Shown piece after piece: positions 29,275-37,489 of a DNA stretch of 64,000 bases (its first letter is position 1; every line of letters begins with the position of its first letter). Position numbers and translations under genes: made by a program. The notes beneath the pieces were generated by a model. The model searched no databases. It was not told the origin of the DNA and saw only the letters and a list, made by a program, of their open reading frames with translations. The DNA is from Streptomyces sp. CB02366 (GTDB lineage: Bacteria > Actinomycetota > Actinomycetes > Streptomycetales > Streptomycetaceae), in assembly GCF_001905905.1 (NCBI RefSeq), contig NZ_LIVT01000003.1:1-64000 (forward strand), read 5' to 3'.

Positions 29275-29850
29275 ATGGCCGAGACCGAGGCGGCGCTGCG
29301 GACACTGGCGCACAATGTCCGCGCGGCCCGCATCCGCGCCGGACTGTCCCTGGACGAACTCGGCCGCCGCGCCAAGGTCAGCAAGGGCGCCCTCGTCGCT
29401 CTGGAGAAGGCGCAGGGCAACCCGAACTTCGCCACCCTGGTCCGCCTCGCCGACACCCTCGGCGCCTCCGTCTCCGCCCTGACCGAAGGTCGTCCCGAAC
29501 AACGCGTGCGGGTGGTGGACGCCGATACCGTCATGCCCCTGTGGAAGGGCGAGCACGGCAGCGAGGCCCGGCTCATGCTGACCACCAGCGGGCCAGCAGC
29601 CACCGAAGTCTGGCGCTGGACCCTGGAGCCCGGCGAGGAATACCCCAGCCACCCCCACCAGACCGGCGTGACCGAGACCGTCAGCGTCACCACAGGTGCG
29701 ATGGTCCTCATCGTCGACGGCACCGAATACCCCGTCACCGCCGGACAGACCGCTACCTTCGACGCCGACACCACCCACACCTACCGCGGCGCGGGCACCC
29801 AGACCTGCCACCTGATCATGACCGTCCACCTGCCTCCGGGCCCCGCGTAG
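29275..29850 (+). CDS. XRE-family regulator with C-terminal cupin
   Basis: A 191-residue regulator. The helix-turn-helix is at about residues 10-65 (LAHNVRAARIRAGLSLDELGRRAKVSKGALVALEKAQGNPNF) and a cupin sensor at about 105-185 (EYPSHPHQTGVTETVSVTTGAMVL, with metal-type histidines). The ATG at 29275 has GGAGGGG upstream. It is divergent from the EamA operon and very probably controls it. In this HTH-cupin class the cupin often binds a small effector such as an amino acid or amine. Confidence 0.88.
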   Translation: MAETEAALRTLAHNVRAARIRAGLSLDELGRRAKVSKGALVALEKAQGNPNFATLVRLADTLGASVSALTEGRPEQRVRVVDADTVMPLWKGEHGSEARLMLTTSGPAATEVWRWTLEPGEEYPSHPHQTGVTETVSVTTGAMVLIVDGTEYPVTAGQTATFDADTTHTYRGAGTQTCHLIMTVHLPPGPA

Positions 29851-29891
29851 CGTCCCTACAGCCCCAGGCGGTCGGATCACGCCCTGCCTGT

Positions 29892-30017
29892 CTGTCGTCA
29901 AACGATCGTTTGACGACAGGCGGCCGACGCGTCCAATGAACCCGTGCAATCCAGGGGTTCGTGGCGGCCCGAATCCAATCGGATCCGATGGTGATTGCTG
30001 ACAGGGTTTGACGACAG
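29892..30017. promoter_or_regulatory. res (resolution) site of Tn-C
   Basis: A perfect 28-bp palindrome at 29892-29919 (half-site CTGTCGTCAAACGA, centre 29905/29906) is followed by a second copy of the arm, TTTGACGACAG, at 30007-30017, preceded by the partial arm CTGACAG. This array of inverted sites just upstream of the resolvase start is where a serine resolvase would bind and cut. It probably also autoregulates the gene. Confidence 0.8.
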
Positions 30018-30053
30018 ATAGGGTCCAATCCTCCATACGTAAGGGGCCCACGA

Positions 30054-30983
30054 GTGGCGAACCTGGTCTACAAGCGAGTCTCGACCGACCAGCAGTCGAC
30101 CGCCCGCCAGGACCTCGTCCTCGACGAGGCCGGGATCGAGGACCCGGTCGTTTTCGAGGAGGACCCCGGCACCTCCAGCCGCCTCCACCCGCTCCAGCGC
30201 CCGAAGTTTCGCGAACTGCTCACGTACGCACGGCCGGGCGACACCGTGCACATCTCCGAGATGTTCCGCCTCGTGCGCGGCACCGGCCACATCCTCGACG
30301 TGCTCGACGTCCTCCACCGCGACCGCCTCGCGCTGCGCATCCACGACGGCGCGTTCTCCGCGATGGATCTCACCGCCCGCCACCCGCGCACCGGCGAGCT
30401 GCTGTCCACCGTGAAGTTCATGGTGCAGACCCTCGCCGCCGCCGGCGAACTCCAACGCGACCTCCAACGCGAGCTGACCTACGACGGGCTGCGGGCCGCC
30501 GAGGCCAGGGGCAGCAAGGGTGGGCGCCGCCCCGCCGTGGCGGCCGACAGGACCGACGCCGTCCGCACCGCGTACCTGGAAGGCCGCTCCATCGCCGCCC
30601 TCGCGCGCGACTGCGACGTCAGTCGCGGCGCCATCCGTACCGCCCTCGCCGACCTTCTTCCCGAGCACACCGTCGAGGGCCAGGAGGACGTCCCGGCCCC
30701 AGAGCTGCCGGTCACCCTCGACATGCCGGGCAAGGTCGCCGACTTCCTCCGCGCCGCAGAGTTGGAGCCCGCCGAGCGGGCCGCGCTCGACCAGGGCGTT
30801 ACCGTACGGCGCGGCCAGGGCTACACCCTGCGCGTCAGCACCACCCGGGCCGTCCACCGCCAGCTCCTCGCCCGCTGCCAGCCTCTCGACGGCGGTCAGG
30901 GCACCCCGACTGTCCCGGCGCAGCGCAAGGCCCGCCGCGAGTACGAGAACCGCGTCAGCGCCCTCATCTCGACCGGACCATGA
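30054..30983 (+). CDS. tnpR: Tn-C serine resolvase
   Basis: A 309-residue serine recombinase. The catalytic N-terminal domain begins MANLVYKRVSTDQQSTARQD with Ser10 as the nucleophile, then LTYARPGDTVHISEMFRLVRGTGH and the long E helix (LQRDLQRELTYDGLRAAEARGSKGGRRP). A HTH follows (RSIAALARDCDVSRGAIRTALAD). About 100 further residues form a C-terminal extension not found in Tn3/gamma-delta resolvases. The start is GTG 30054. It resolves cointegrates at the res site just upstream. It is a different type from the zinc-finger resolvases of Tn-A and Tn-B. Confidence 0.92.
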   Translation: MANLVYKRVSTDQQSTARQDLVLDEAGIEDPVVFEEDPGTSSRLHPLQRPKFRELLTYARPGDTVHISEMFRLVRGTGHILDVLDVLHRDRLALRIHDGAFSAMDLTARHPRTGELLSTVKFMVQTLAAAGELQRDLQRELTYDGLRAAEARGSKGGRRPAVAADRTDAVRTAYLEGRSIAALARDCDVSRGAIRTALADLLPEHTVEGQEDVPAPELPVTLDMPGKVADFLRAAELEPAERAALDQGVTVRRGQGYTLRVSTTRAVHRQLLARCQPLDGGQGTPTVPAQRKARREYENRVSALISTGP

Positions 30984-31028
30984 TCCGGGTCAGCGGCTAC
31001 CGCTAATTTCCGTTCGGATACTCCCCGA

Positions 31029-31190
31029 GGGCCGGGCTACACCCTGCGCGTCAGCGCCGCCCCCGTGGTCCACCGCCAGCTCCTCGATCGCTGCCAGCCC
31101 CTCGACGGCGGCCACGGCGCCCCGGCGGTTCCGGCCCAGCGCAAGGCCCGCCGCGAGTACGAGAACTGGGTCAGCGCCCTCACGCCCTGA
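31029..31190 (+). pseudogene. duplicated C-terminus of a related resolvase
   Basis: Reads GPGYTLRVSAAPVVHRQLLDR and then CQPLDGGHGAPAVPAQRKARREYENWVSALTP, nearly repeating the last 53 residues of the resolvase that ends at 30983. It has no start and no catalytic part. Between the two copies (30990-31033) is a stretch resembling a degenerate Tn3 end (TACCGCTAA, then CTCCCCGAGG). It is a relic of another element's right end, retained inside Tn-C. Confidence 0.75.
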
Positions 31191-31191
31191 A

Positions 31192-31239
31192 CAAGATCGT
31201 TCTCACCGATAACCGCTGTACCGATGTTCCCCGAGGCCG
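31192..31239 (-). repeat. Tn-C right terminal inverted repeat
   Basis: Mirror of 23553-23600. The target duplication TCGCT follows at 31240-31244. Confidence 0.92.
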
Positions 31240-31244
31240 TCGCT

Positions 31245-33672
31245 GGAGCGGGTCGATGAGATCGGCGCGTTCGGTCTGGGCCGGGTGTGGCTCTCGCAGG
31301 TCCCGCCGAACCGGCTGGCCGCGCTGGCCCGGTACGGGCTGGGCTCGAAGGCGGCGAGCCTGGAGCGGGCCGAGGAGCCCAAGCGCACCGCGATGCTCAC
31401 CGCGGTGATGCGGCACCTGGAGGCGAAGGCCATCGACGAGGCCCTGGACCTGTTCCAGGTGCTGATGGCCACGAGGCTGATCAGCACCGCGAGGCGGGCG
31501 ACGGAGAAGGAGCGCCTGTCGACGCTGCCGCAGCTGGAGAAGGCGTCGAGGACGCTCGCGCGGGCGGCGAAGGTGCTGTTCGAGGAGCTGGAGCTGGTGG
31601 AGACGCACGGTGCCGACCTGGACGCGGCGGCGCTGTGGGCGGCGGTCGAGGAGGTCGCCCCGCGGGAGACGGTGATGACCGCGGCCGCGCTGGTGGTGTC
31701 CCTGGTGCCCGAGGACGAGGACTCCGCCGACGTCGCGATGCGGGCGGCGCTGACCACCCGGTACAACACGGTGCGGCCGTTCCTGGCGCTGCTGGGCGAG
31801 TCGAAGGCGCTGGCAGCGTCGACCGGCGGCGCGCGGGTGCTGGCCGGGGTGAAGCGGCTGCCCGCGCTGGCGCGGCGGCGGGTGAAGGACAAGCCGCTGT
31901 TGCCGCGCGAGGTGGACGAGAAGTTGGTGCCGGCCGCGTGGCGCAAGGCGGTCTACGCGAACGCCGAGTTGCCGCAGGGGTCGGTGGACCGGGACGCGTA
32001 CGTGGTGTGCGTGCTGGAGCAGCTGCACCGGGCCCTGAACAACCGCAACGTGTTCGCCTCCCCTTCGCACCGGTGGTCCGATCCGCGCGCCCGGCTCCTG
32101 GACGGCGCGGCGTGGGACGCGGTGTGCGAGGACGTGCTGGCCGGGCTGAGCCTGGACATGCCCGTCACCGAGCACCTGGCGGAGCTGGTGCGGGCGCTGG
32201 ACGCCGGGTGGAAGCAGATGGCCGAGCGCCTGGAGTCGGCGGGCAAGGACGCGAAGGTGTCGCTCGACGTCCTGCCGAACGGCCGGGTGAAGCTGAACGT
32301 GGAGAAGCTCGGGGCGCTCGGCGAGCCGAAGTCGCTGGCCTGGCTGCGCAAGCGGGTCGAGAAAATGCTTCCGAAGATCGACCTGCCGGACCTGCTGTTC
32401 GAGGTCCACTCCTGGACCGGGTTCCTCGACGCCTTCGTCCATCTCGGGGACGGCACCACCCGCATGAAGGACCTGACCACGTCGGTGGTCGCGCTGCTGG
32501 TGAGCGAGGCGTGCAACATCGGCATGACCCCGGTCACCAACTCCGGCCACGAGGCCCTGACCCGCTCCCGCCTGGTCCACGTCGACCAGTTCTACCTGCG
32601 CGCCGACACGATCGCCGCGGCGAACGCGGCTCTGATCGCGGCCCAGTCCGAGGTGCCGATTGTGCAGTTCTGGGGCGACGGGCTGCTGGCCTCGGTCGAC
32701 GGGCTGCGGTTCGTCGTCCCGGTCCGCACGATCAGCGCGGCGCCCTCCCCGAAGTACTTCGGGTTCAAGCGCGGCATCACCTGGCTCAACGCTGTCAACG
32801 ACCAGGTCGCCGGGATCGGGCAGATGGTCGTCCCCGGCACGCCGCGCGACTCCCTGCACATCCTGGACGCGCTGCTGAACCTGGACGGCGGGGTGAAGCC
32901 GGAGATGGTGGCCACCGACAACGCGAGCTACAGCGACATCGTGTTCGGGATCTTCAGGATCCTGGGCTACAACTTCAGTCCCCGCTTCAAGGACCTGGAC
33001 GACCAGCGGTTCTGGCGGGCGACGATGCCCGGGGTGGAGACGGGCACGTACGGGGTGCTGGAGCCGCTCGCCCGCAACCGCGTGAATCTGAAGAAGATCG
33101 AGACGTGGTGGCCGGACATGCTCCGGGTCGCGGGCTCCCTGGTCACCAACCAGGTCAGGGCGTACGACCTGCTGCGGATGTTCGGCCGTGAGGGCCACCC
33201 CACGCCGCTGGGGCAGGCGTTCGCCGAGTACGGGCGGATCGCCAAGACCGAGCACCTGATGCGGATGGTCGACCCGGTCGACGACACCTACCGCCGGCAG
33301 ATGAACCGGCAGCTCACCGTGCAGGAGTCCCGGCACAAGCTGGCCCGCGACGTGTGCCACGGCAAGCGCGGCACCATCCATCAGGCGTACCGGGACGGTA
33401 TGGAGGACCAGCTCGGCGCGCTCGGCCTGGTCCTCAACGCGATCGTGCTCTGGACGACGAAGTACATCGACGCCGCCGTCGCCCAGCTCCGCGCGAAGGG
33501 CCACGAGCTGCGGGACGAGGACATCGCCCGGCTCTCCCCGCTCAAGCACCGCAACCTCAACGTGCTCGGCCGCTACAGCTTCACCGCCAGCGTCCCGGCC
33601 GCCGGCGCCCTGCGCCCGCTGCGCGACCCGGACGCGGCCGGGCTCGGGCTCGACGAGGACGACGAGGAGTAA
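31245..33672 (+). pseudogene. tnpA: Tn-B transposase, C-terminal catalytic part
   Basis: Continues the Tn-B transposase after Tn-C (LERVDEIGAFGLGRVWLSQV). The sequence contains all three catalytic acids at Asp723, Asp796 and Glu932 of the reconstructed 1046-residue protein, and ends GLGLDEDDEE. It has no start of its own with a ribosome site, so it is not expected to be made. There are no internal stops or frameshifts, so loss of function is due to the Tn-C insertion alone and precise excision would restore it. Confidence 0.92.
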
Positions 33673-33740
33673 AAGCCCTCTTGGCGTCTCCCGCCGGGCC
33701 CGGACCGCTGTCAGGGTGGGGTGCCGGGCCGGGGCGGCAA

Positions 33741-34454
33741 TCAGCTCGGCTGGTCGCCGGTGTACCGGTAGATTTCGGCGCCGCTGTTGATGTGCCACAC
33801 GGTGCCATCAGCGCCGGCGGCGATGTCGATGGCCGTGCCGGGGATCTTGATCCACGGGTTGGTGCCGCTGGCGTCGTTGTTGGTGTACTTGTAGATGCTG
33901 CCGGCGGGGTCGACGCCCCACACGTTCGTCCGGGAGCCGACCGCGATGCGCTTGAGGCTGCCGTTGACGTGCGTCCACGGATTCGCGCTGTCCTGGTCCC
34001 CGGTGTAGCGGAAGACCTGGTTGCCGCCGTTGACGCCCCACACGGTGCCGTCGGCGGCCGCGCCGATGTCGCTCAGGGACCCGGTGATCTTGAGCCACGG
34101 GTTGGCGTCGTGGTTCGTGTACCGGAAGATGGCGCCTGCGGAGTCCACTCCCCACACGTTCGTCCGCGAGCCCGCGTCGATGCGGACCAGGCTGCCGGTG
34201 ATGCCCTTCCAGGGGTTCGCGCCGTCGCTGTCGCCGACGTACCGGTAGATCTGGTTGCCGCCGTTGACTCCCCAGGTCGTGCCGTCGGAGGCCGCCCCGA
34301 TGTCGCTGAGGCCTCCCGGGATGTGGAGCCAGGGGTTGGCGTCGTAGTTGGTGTACCGGTAGATCGAGCTGGCTGCGTTCACCCCCCACACCGTCGTCCT
34401 GGAGCCCGCCGAGATGGCCGTGAGAGCCCCTGCGACCTTCACCCAATCCGCCAT
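33741..34454 (-). CDS. tectonin-like beta-propeller repeat protein (Tn-B cargo)
   Basis: A 237-residue protein made almost entirely of about six repeats of 35-40 residues with the pattern IxAGSRTxVWGVxxxGxIYRYTN...NPWxKIxG. This is the tectonin/tachylectin type of beta-propeller, which in animals and slime moulds binds sugars or bacterial envelope lipids. There is no signal peptide, so it would be cytoplasmic unless released by lysis or another route. It starts at ATG 34454 with GGAAGGG upstream. It is the only passenger gene in Tn-B, convergent with the transposase. The function in Streptomyces is unknown; lectin-like defence or self/non-self recognition is speculation. Confidence 0.88.
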   Translation of the reverse strand: MADWVKVAGALTAISAGSRTTVWGVNAASSIYRYTNYDANPWLHIPGGLSDIGAASDGTTWGVNGGNQIYRYVGDSDGANPWKGITGSLVRIDAGSRTNVWGVDSAGAIFRYTNHDANPWLKITGSLSDIGAAADGTVWGVNGGNQVFRYTGDQDSANPWTHVNGSLKRIAVGSRTNVWGVDPAGSIYKYTNNDASGTNPWIKIPGTAIDIAAGADGTVWHINSGAEIYRYTGDQPS

Positions 34455-34896
34455 GCCGAAACACCCTTCCTCAAGCCGTTGCTGACCCGGCCATCCTGGG
34501 TGAAAAGATGAGCCGACGAAGCGAGTGAACGCTTGTCTTAATACAGAATGAGCCTGTAAATCGATGTTTCAACGGCCATCGGCTTGCAGGTTGGGAAGCG
34601 GGAACGGCTCGGCCGACAGCGTTCCGGCTTGAAGTGCTGTCCCACCCCCGGGGGATCGACACGTCTGCAAGTTCACGCCTCCCGCCCGGGACGTCCCGCC
34701 AGCCGGGGGTGTGCGGGCCGAGTAAGCGATCCGGCGACGGCAGTGGCAGGCCCCGAACGGATACGTCTCTCACAAACGTTCATCTGTGAGAGTTCTGCGA
34801 GAGCCTCCGGAGTGATCACGTTTCCGCAGGTCGCCGTTCGCAAAAGTCCTCTCGAAACCCGCATGTTGTGCGAGGTAGTTCTGAGAGGCTTCCCGG
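34455..34896. other. gene-free stretch with res region
   Basis: A 442-bp region between the divergent tectonin and resolvase genes. It must contain both promoters, and it holds the res repeats at 34767-34888. No open frame was judged real. Confidence 0.55.
34767..34888. promoter_or_regulatory. res region of Tn-B
   Basis: Cluster of inverted arms just upstream of the resolvase: CTCTCACA (34767) with TGTGAGAG (34785-34792), then CCTCTC (34848) with GAGAGG (34883-34888), plus several TGCGAG motifs. The 120-bp length is typical of a three-subsite res. Subsite boundaries are inferred. Confidence 0.6.
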
Positions 34897-35904
34897 ATGG
34901 ATCTCACGCCCGATCGGGCCGCATTGGCGGTAGAACGTCACAACTGCCCGAACTGTGACGCGCCCGCCGGCTCCGCCTGCCGCACCCGCGGCGGGAAGAC
35001 CGCCGCGAAGTACCACACCCCCCGCTTCGTCCTCGTCCCCGCACTCCGCGAGGAACTCGAAGTCCTCGTCCCCGCCGACCGCCACCCCGGCCGCGCTTGG
35101 AAGCAGGGCCCGGCGCTCGCCGCCGTGCCCGGCCCCCGCACCGAACGCCCGGTCCGCATCGGGTACGCCAGAACCTCGACCGCCCGGCAGGAACTGGCGA
35201 GCCAGCTCGAAGCCCTCCACCGGGCCGAGTGCCACAAGGTCTTCCAGGAGCAGATCAGCACCCGGGTCAAGATCCGGCCCGAACTGGAGAAGGCGCTCGC
35301 CCTGGCCCACCAGTTCAAGGAGGCCGCCCCCGAGACGCCCGTCATCCTCACCGTCCACGAGCTCAAGCGCCTCGCCAGGAACGCGGCCGAACTGATGACG
35401 CTGTCCGCCGAGCTCCAGGCCGGCGGCATCCAGCTCGAACTCCTCACCGGCCCGCTCACCGGCATCTACGACCCCAACGGCATGGGCGCCATGTTCTTCG
35501 CCGTCCTCGCCGTGGCCGGGCAGATCGAGCGCAACTACATCCGGGAGAAGACCCTCGAAGGCCAGGTTATCGCCGCGTCCAAGGGCAACCACGGCGGACG
35601 CCCCAAGGTCATCGACGATGACATGCTCACCTTCGCCGTCGCGCTCAAGGACAAGGGCTTCCTCGTCCCCGAGATCGCGAAGAAGCTGACCATCAAGACC
35701 GGGAAGAACGCGGGCAAATCCCCGTCGGTCGCCTCGCTGTATCGGGCGCTCGCGGAAGCCGAGGAAGCCGCGGCCGACGACGGCCTGCCGCTGCGGCCCA
35801 AGCCCGTACACATCCGCCGGCCCGAGGACCCGCTGACCCCCGAGGAGATCGACCTCTGCGAACGACTCCAGGCCCAAGCCCACCCGAACGCCGAGCTGCG
35901 GTAG
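34897..35904 (+). CDS. tnpR: Tn-B serine resolvase with N-terminal zinc finger
   Basis: A 335-residue protein. Residues 17-40 form a Cys/His finger (C17, C20, C28, H40; CPNCDAPAGSACRTRGGKTA), resembling a small phage-type zinc-binding domain. The resolvase catalytic domain follows from about residue 86 (VRIGYARTSTARQELASQLE, Ser94), with IFTVHEL-like LTVHELKRLARNAAEL and IRE in the E helix. Then comes a C-terminal HTH region (EIAKKLTIKTGKNAGKSPSVASLYRAL). It starts at ATG 34897 straight after the res repeats. The Tn-A resolvase has the same length and layout. Confidence 0.9.
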   Translation: MDLTPDRAALAVERHNCPNCDAPAGSACRTRGGKTAAKYHTPRFVLVPALREELEVLVPADRHPGRAWKQGPALAAVPGPRTERPVRIGYARTSTARQELASQLEALHRAECHKVFQEQISTRVKIRPELEKALALAHQFKEAAPETPVILTVHELKRLARNAAELMTLSAELQAGGIQLELLTGPLTGIYDPNGMGAMFFAVLAVAGQIERNYIREKTLEGQVIAASKGNHGGRPKVIDDDMLTFAVALKDKGFLVPEIAKKLTIKTGKNAGKSPSVASLYRALAEAEEAAADDGLPLRPKPVHIRRPEDPLTPEEIDLCERLQAQAHPNAELR

Positions 35905-35927
35905 CCCCGCCCACGACCCGCATCGAC

Positions 35928-35979
35928 CCCATGATCACCGGCTTAGCGTTAACCGCTGTACCGCTGTGCCCCAAGGCCG
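35928..35979 (-). repeat. Tn-B right terminal inverted repeat
   Basis: Perfect 52-bp mirror of 22706-22757. The target duplication GAGGC follows at 35980-35984. Confidence 0.94.
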
Positions 35980-35984
35980 GAGGC

Positions 35985-37236
35985 CGAGTTTGCCACCGGG
36001 TTCACGTCCGAGTTCGCCTCTGTGGCTACGAGGGAGGCGGTCCCGAAGGCGGTGCTGCGGCGCCGGCTGCTGCTCGTGCTGTTCGCGCTGGGCACGAACA
36101 TGGGCATCAAGCGGGTCGCGGTCACCGGCAAGCACGGCGAGAGCGAGGCCGTCCTGCGCCGGGTGCGGCACCTGTTCGTCAACCGCACCAACCTGCGCGC
36201 CGCCCTGGTCCGCCTGGTCAACGCCACCTTCGCCGCCCGCGATCAGGCGTGGTGGGGCGAGGGCACCGCCTGCGCGAGCGATTCGAAGAAGTTCGGGTCC
36301 TGGTCCTCGAACTTCATGACCGAGTGGCACCAGCGCTACCGCGGGCCCGGCGTGATGATCTACTGGCACGTCGAGCGGAAGTCGCTGTGCGTCTACTCCC
36401 AGCTCAAGTCCTGCTCGGCCTCCGAGGTCGCGGCGATGATCGAGGGCGTGCTGCGGCACTGCACGGACGTGGAGATCGACCGCCAGTACACCGACACCCA
36501 CGGGGCCTCGATCGTCGGGTTCGCCTTCGCCCACATGCTCGGCTTCAACCTGCTCCCCAGGTTGAAGAACGTCGGCTCGGCGCGGTTGTACCGGCCGGCG
36601 GCTGGGGAGGACGACACCTGGCCGCATCTGGCGCCGGTGCTGTCGACCAAGACGATCGACTGGGACCTGATCGCCCAGCAGTACGACCAGATCGTGAAGT
36701 ACACCACCGCCCTGCGGCTGGGCACCGCCGAGGCCGAGCAGGTCCTGCGGCGCTTCACCCGCGGAGGCCCCAAGCACCCCACCTACCGGGCGATCGAGGA
36801 ACTCGGCCGGGCGGCACGTACGGCGTTCATCTGTGACTACCTCGCCGACGCCGACCTGCGCCGCGAGATCAACGACGGACTCCAGGTCGTGGAGAACTGG
36901 AACTCCGCCAACCACGACCTGTTCTACGGCAAGGACGGTGATCTGACCGGCTCCGACAAGGAGTCCCAGGAGGTCTCGATGCTCGCGCTGCACCTGCTCT
37001 AGTCCGCGCTGGTGCACGTCAACACCCTGCTCCTCCAGGACATCCTCGCCGAGGAGAAATGGCAGAAGAAGCTCACCGACGCCGACCGGCGGGCCCTGTC
37101 CCCGCTGTTTTGGACGCACGTGAACCCGTACGGCCGGTTCGAGCTGGACATGAATTCCCACCTGGACCTCGTCGCCGCCGTGGCGGCTTCGGTGCCCGGC
37201 CCGCGCAGCGGCGAGCCGGCCACGTCCCCGGCCTGA
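35985..37236 (+). pseudogene. tnpA: Tn-A transposase, C-terminal part with amber codon
   Basis: Continues the Tn-A transposase ([39 protein letters not shown]) and contains the catalytic acids Asp686 (ASDSKKFG), Asp757 (YTDTHGAS) and Glu890 ([11 protein letters not shown]), numbered on the rejoined protein. A TAG at 37000-37002 interrupts ALHLL-SALVHVNTLLLQDIL, where relatives have Gln (CAG). The frame then runs on to a TGA at 37234-37236. So the gene carries two independent lesions: the Tn-B insertion and a nonsense codon at position 926 of 1003. Confidence 0.9.
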
Positions 37237-37260
37237 CGAGCAGCCGGACGGCGCCGAAGC

Positions 37261-37368
37261 GGGTTCCTGGGCCGCTATCTGTTCAACATCACTGCCAGCG
37301 GTCCCGGCCAGGGCCTGCGTCCCTTCCGTGATCCGGACGCGCCCGAGGACGGTGACGAGGAGGAGTAG
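37261..37368 (+). pseudogene. fossil C-terminus of a fourth Tn3-type transposase
   Basis: Thirty-five codons plus a stop reading GFLGRYLFNITASGPGQGLR and then PFRDPDAPEDGDEEE. They align with the last residues of the Tn-B and Tn-C transposases (LGRYSFTA...LRPLRDPDA...DEDDEE) and differ from the Tn-A enzyme that ends 25 bp upstream. It marks a former element of the B/C type next to or within Tn-A. Confidence 0.75.
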
Positions 37369-37489
37369 CCCCGGTCAGCCCCGTCGCGAAGGTGGCTGCT
37401 CCTCGGGTGCGTAGGGCGGGGCGCGGGCGAAGAGGGTGAGCTGGTGCGGCGAAGCCGGCTGGGAGCGAGCCGGTCAGGGAGTTCGTCCA

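Larger units (their letters stand above)
23553..31239. mobile_element. Tn-C, innermost intact Tn3-family transposon (7.7 kb)
   Basis: Bounded by inverted repeats starting CGGCCTCGGGGAACATCGGT (33 bp identical, 45 of 48 overall) and by the 5-bp duplication TCGCT at 23548-23552 and 31240-31244. Inserted into tnpA of Tn-B. It carries a full-length transposase, a serine resolvase with res site, and a four-gene cargo: B3/4-domain protein, PaiB-like FMN protein, EamA exporter and XRE-cupin regulator. It appears complete and potentially mobile. Confidence 0.94.
22706..35979. mobile_element. Tn-B, middle Tn3-family transposon (13.3 kb)
   Basis: Bounded by a perfect 52-bp inverted repeat starting CGGCCTTGGGGCACAGCGGT and by the 5-bp duplication GAGGC at 22701-22705 and 35980-35984. 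Inserted into tnpA of Tn-A. Contents are its own tnpA (split by Tn-C), a tectonin-like beta-propeller gene, a res region and a zinc-finger resolvase. Without Tn-C it would be about 5.6 kb. Its perfect ends suggest fairly recent movement. Confidence 0.94.

Noticed and set aside
22700..35985. Seven-base repeat GGAGGCC as the Tn-B target duplication
   Set aside because: The 5-bp GAGGC with symmetric ends starting CGGCCTTGGGG explains the same bases, fits Tn3 habit and matches the Tn-C ends.
35931..36836. Long frame crossing the right end of Tn-B
   Set aside because: It reads the Tn-B repeat and then the wrong frame of the Tn-A transposase; the real frame is one that joins to 22705.
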